DNA of 64,000 nt. Source: CAVTYH01 sp963738835 (lineage in GTDB: Bacteria; Planctomycetota; Planctomycetia; Pirellulales; JADZDJ01). The translations under genes were made by a program, and so were the position numbers. Positions 61,292 through 64,000 of the stretch are shown in pieces. The stretch covers positions 310,001 to 374,000 of the forward strand of contig CAVTYH010000003.1 in NCBI GenBank assembly GCA_963738835.1. Reading direction: 5' to 3'. Each line of letters opens with the position of its first letter. Position 1 is the stretch's first letter. The notes beneath the pieces are model-generated. The model saw only the letters and a list, made by a program, of their open reading frames with translations, did not search any database and had not been told where the DNA came from.

Positions 61292-63355
61292 TCACTTGGT
61301 TGTCCAGCGGCATTCATAGACTGTCCCGATTTGAGGATTCACTACCGACCAGCCGATCAGGGACCCATAGGGGTGGTCGATCGTATTCCGGGGATCCATC
61401 ATCTGCGGCGGCGCGCTATTATCGGCGGGATACCGCACTAAGCTGTACGTGCGGTACGGCCGCTTTTCGGGAAAGAGCATCCACACAGAAAGCAGGTCGG
61501 TCTTACCCTTAATCACGAAAGGAGCCCGGCCAGACGACAGCACAGGAAACCGCGCCAGCGCCGCGATCTCAACTGTCACCGGTTCTCCGAAGGGAATCCC
61601 CGCAAGATCGTATTCAATTTCATAGCTGGTCCCACGTCCATCAATCGCGTCAAGGTTTTTTTTCACCCTGCTGACAACCGCTTGAACGGGTCCTTTCGGT
61701 TGACGAAACTCGACATCCTCAATCGGAACAGCATTTCGGAATGTAACACGACGGCGGCTCGACTCTGAACCGACTAGCTTAAAGGTCATTCGATCGCGCA
61801 GAAGGACGCGCCCCTGGCGATCTGGCGATGCTTCGTCCGGATTCCATTCGCGCAGGTCAATCATCCGGCTATAGGTGAGTATTTCCAACCCCGAGTAATC
61901 GAGTTCGGTGGGTTCGGATTTCTCGCCAATCTCAATGGTCGCCCAGTTGGATGTGGGGTCTCTATCAAGCAAATCGAGGATTTGGCGGAAATCGGGGTCA
62001 CCGCTGGCAATCGCATTAATGACGGTCGCCTGGATCTGGGCTTTCTGGTAGAGCTTATAAACCTGCAGAGGCAAGTAAACAAAAAGTAAGAGTGCGAGGA
62101 ACACATAGAGATAGCTCGGCCAGTCACGTGGGTCGAGCAGAGTTGTCCATATGCGGCGGCGGCGCGATCTGCGAAGCTCGCGTGCGAGCTGTGTCGGCAG
62201 GGAGGGCGCAAAAGACTTTGATTTGGACAGCTTGGGCGTCGTTAGCTTATCGCTGGGTATGGGCGCCCAGGGCAATTGGCGAGAGTTGCCGCTTTGGCCG
62301 GCGGTCTTTATCCCAGATACTTTTCGAGCTACCTCATAGCCGTGCTGCACGAGCGCGTTAATCTCTACATCTGAAAAACGATCCATGTCCGTTCGAATCG
62401 ATTGTATTTCGGCCTGCACCACCGGATGAATCGCTGTGGGGTCTTCGGACGAGTCGACCATCTCGGTTATGGGCAGAAACACGAAGCCAGGTTGCTGGCC
62501 GAAGTTCTCCCGTTCCAGTTGCCAAACCCGGTCCCAGAGAATATCGGTCGCACGCATGGATTGACCAAAAACTCCGAGTGCCGCCTCGCTCAAGATTTGA
62601 AACGGTTTTCCGGCGTCGCTTACCAAGATCTGGTCAAACTGGACGTCTTGGAGTTTTAACCAAGAAAAGGCTCGAAGTCCGAGATTGTCGTACACGCCTC
62701 CATCCGTGAACCACTCGGTCGGGTACGCACCCTCACGCACCCCGAGGTCGGCTGCGGTGATTTCAACGGGTGGAAAAAAACCAGGAAAAGCTGATGAGGC
62801 ACCGACCACTCTCGGAAGGCTCGCCAGTGTCCCAGGAATGTGCTGGAACGTGGGCTTTCCTTTGAGTTGCCGCTGTTGAATGAACAATCCTTTGCGGTTG
62901 AATACAGACAGCCCTCCATTGCTTACGTTGGTCGTCAAGATGTGCAACATGGGCTGCTCCGGCAGCTCATAGAGGCACCGTTCACCGTAAAGGAACTTCC
63001 TATAATAATGTTCGAGAATTGCGTTTGGTGTCAGGCTCCGAGCTCCGCGACGACTTAGCTTTGCCAATAAGCGGAGCGGTAATTGCATCGGAAGGCGACG
63101 AACGATGCGATTCCGAACATCGTATTGTACGAACCGCACGATCTCCGATGCGGCCTCAGCGAACCTGTCGTCATCGCCGCAGTATCGATCCCAGTTCAGC
63201 ACGAGATGTGTCGCCAGAATGCTGCCGCCGGAGACCGAAGCGATGTCGGTCACGTCCTGAAGCTGGCCGGCATCCTTGAGATACCGAACAACTCCAAGAT
63301 GATAGAGCGTAGCGCGAAATCCACCGCCGGATAGCGCTAGTCCAAGTCGTGGCAT
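61292..63355 (-). CDS. Patatin-like phospholipase with C-terminal membrane segment
   Basis: 687 residues, one of the longest intact frames in the window. MPRLGLALSGGGFRATLYHLGV has the oxyanion GGG; SVSGGS is the catalytic serine elbow (GxSxG variant), and DGGVYDNLGLRAF gives the catalytic aspartate. These Ser-Asp dyad enzymes deacylate membrane lipids. After residue 410 a helix WPSYLYVFLALLLFVYLPLQV anchors the protein, followed by a beta-rich C-terminal domain (RVTFRNAVPIEDVEFRQP, GEPVTVEIAALARFPVL). The membrane-anchored, double-domain form is not the simple housekeeping type; effector or stress roles are possible. Confidence 0.9.
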   Translation of the reverse strand: MPRLGLALSGGGFRATLYHLGVVRYLKDAGQLQDVTDIASVSGGSILATHLVLNWDRYCGDDDRFAEAASEIVRFVQYDVRNRIVRRLPMQLPLRLLAKLSRRGARSLTPNAILEHYYRKFLYGERCLYELPEQPMLHILTTNVSNGGLSVFNRKGLFIQQRQLKGKPTFQHIPGTLASLPRVVGASSAFPGFFPPVEITAADLGVREGAYPTEWFTDGGVYDNLGLRAFSWLKLQDVQFDQILVSDAGKPFQILSEAALGVFGQSMRATDILWDRVWQLERENFGQQPGFVFLPITEMVDSSEDPTAIHPVVQAEIQSIRTDMDRFSDVEINALVQHGYEVARKVSGIKTAGQSGNSRQLPWAPIPSDKLTTPKLSKSKSFAPSLPTQLARELRRSRRRRIWTTLLDPRDWPSYLYVFLALLLFVYLPLQVYKLYQKAQIQATVINAIASGDPDFRQILDLLDRDPTSNWATIEIGEKSEPTELDYSGLEILTYSRMIDLREWNPDEASPDRQGRVLLRDRMTFKLVGSESSRRRVTFRNAVPIEDVEFRQPKGPVQAVVSRVKKNLDAIDGRGTSYEIEYDLAGIPFGEPVTVEIAALARFPVLSSGRAPFVIKGKTDLLSVWMLFPEKRPYRTYSLVRYPADNSAPPQMMDPRNTIDHPYGSLIGWSVVNPQIGTVYECRWTTK

Positions 63356-63648
63356 GGAGGCTACCTCGCAAAAGCCGGGGAGTCACCCCCTAAGTATAGT
63401 TCGCGCAGAAGCTGCTTCCGGGGCCCTTTTTCCGCTGCGGGTGCAACGCGTTCGGACAAAACGCAGAAGAGAAGACCAACCCCGGACACAATCCCTGGCG
63501 TCCTCCCCTCTAAGCAAAGTTGCTTCGGCTTCTCGTAGACACGTTCTAAGACGGATCCGAATGGCCCGCGCTGGTTGACGCACGCTTCAGTCTTCGGAAC
63601 GGCCACTCGGTCCACAACCTCGCGCAATTTCGTTCGTCAGGCATTGGA
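63356..63648. other. Intergenic region before the channel gene
   Basis: Just under 300 bases; no gene, repeat or terminator recognised. Confidence 0.35.
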
Positions 63649-64000
63649 TTATCGAGGCGACTCTGTTCGATGAGCGAATATTCTTTGCACGGCGGTAACG
63701 ATAAAGCCCGTGGACAAGCCAAGCATGAGGACGCCGACAGCCGCTTCGAGTGGGCCGACCAGGCGCCATTCTGGCAGAGGCAGGACATCTCCGTATCCAA
63801 CAGTCGTATAACTCTTCAGCGAGAAATACAAAGATGTTTCAAAATCAGGCAGCATGCCGACGACGACAAAGGCGATTGCCCAGACAATCATTTCAAAAAG
63901 GTGCAGAAGCAACAGGCAGCTGACGAGGCGAATCAATGTCCAGATGGGGCGAGGCTTGTTTGCAGGATCGACACTTCGGGGCCATAGACCTGCCGCCGGG
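63649..64000 (-). CDS. Two-helix potassium channel (pore-only), 5' partial
   Basis: The pore signature TTVGYGDVLPLPEW follows SLYFSLKSY and precedes the inner helix GVLMLGLSTGFIVTAVQRIF; the outer helix is LVSCLLLLHLFEMIVWAIAFVVVG. This is the Ion_trans_2 tetrameric potassium channel fold. The first methionine-equivalent (TTG, 63936) is arbitrary: the frame stays open to the window end, so the start probably lies beyond. No regulatory domain is visible in the sequenced part. Confidence 0.88.
   Translation of the reverse strand, partial: PAAGLWPRSVDPANKPRPIWTLIRLVSCLLLLHLFEMIVWAIAFVVVGMLPDFETSLYFSLKSYTTVGYGDVLPLPEWRLVGPLEAAVGVLMLGLSTGFIVTAVQRIFAHRTESPR

Overview
The window reads as a chromosomal segment of a planctomycete, probably close to the Pirellulales. 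The evidence is the gene content: an ECF sigma factor gene directly followed by a giant Ser/Thr kinase with repeat domains, a zinc-ribbon kinase fused to WD40 repeats, a TIGR03067-type lipoprotein, a PEP-CTERM sorting-signal fragment, paired BlaI-type repressor and M56 peptidase genes, and a GCGCAAGCGA intergenic hairpin of a kind I associate with this phylum. No rRNA gene and no complete tRNA gene was seen.

Layout. 0-11.5 kb is ordinary chromosome: a LarA-like protein, YgfZ, an HD-GYP protein, an M50 protease, a divergent phosphoglycerate kinase and a kinase-WD40 protein. 11.6-19.7 kb is accessory: an erythromycin-esterase-like protein, an AbiE locus with a truncated toxin, a conserved plasmid-type small protein, a RepA-type replication initiator, an iteron array with nested dyads that looks like a plasmid origin, about 1 kb of densely folded (probably RNA-encoding) sequence, and a junction where a truncated ORF meets a 5'-truncated GH130 gene. 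19.8-30.4 kb holds a proton P-type ATPase, a phosphoesterase whose 3' end was replaced by an IS66 remnant, an IS110 fragment, and a run of secreted or envelope proteins. A 3' piece of a tRNA-Arg(CCG) gene at 30.6 kb looks like an integration scar. It is followed by an IS66 copy, a BlaI/M56 pair under a clear promoter-operator, small secreted proteins, a periplasmic-sensing histidine kinase with a FixJ-like regulator, csrA with a 32-T tract, and a second, decayed IS66 copy (44.3-46.8 kb). 46.8-64 kb holds the lipoprotein, the giant kinase and its sigma factor, a GlsB/YeaQ membrane protein, an alpha/beta hydrolase, a five-gene cluster with a DyP-type peroxidase and a disulfide-less flavoprotein, a patatin-like phospholipase and a potassium channel.

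Reading caution. Roughly 40 single-base reading-frame breaks occur in about 25 unrelated genes. In most cases both sides of the break still read as good family sequence. The simplest explanation is uncorrected indel errors in the assembly rather than mass gene death, so I annotate these as one CDS each and state where the frame changes. Genuine losses, which no indel would repair, are the AbiEii toxin, the GH130 gene, the IS110 fragment, the PEP-CTERM fragment and probably the second IS66 copy.
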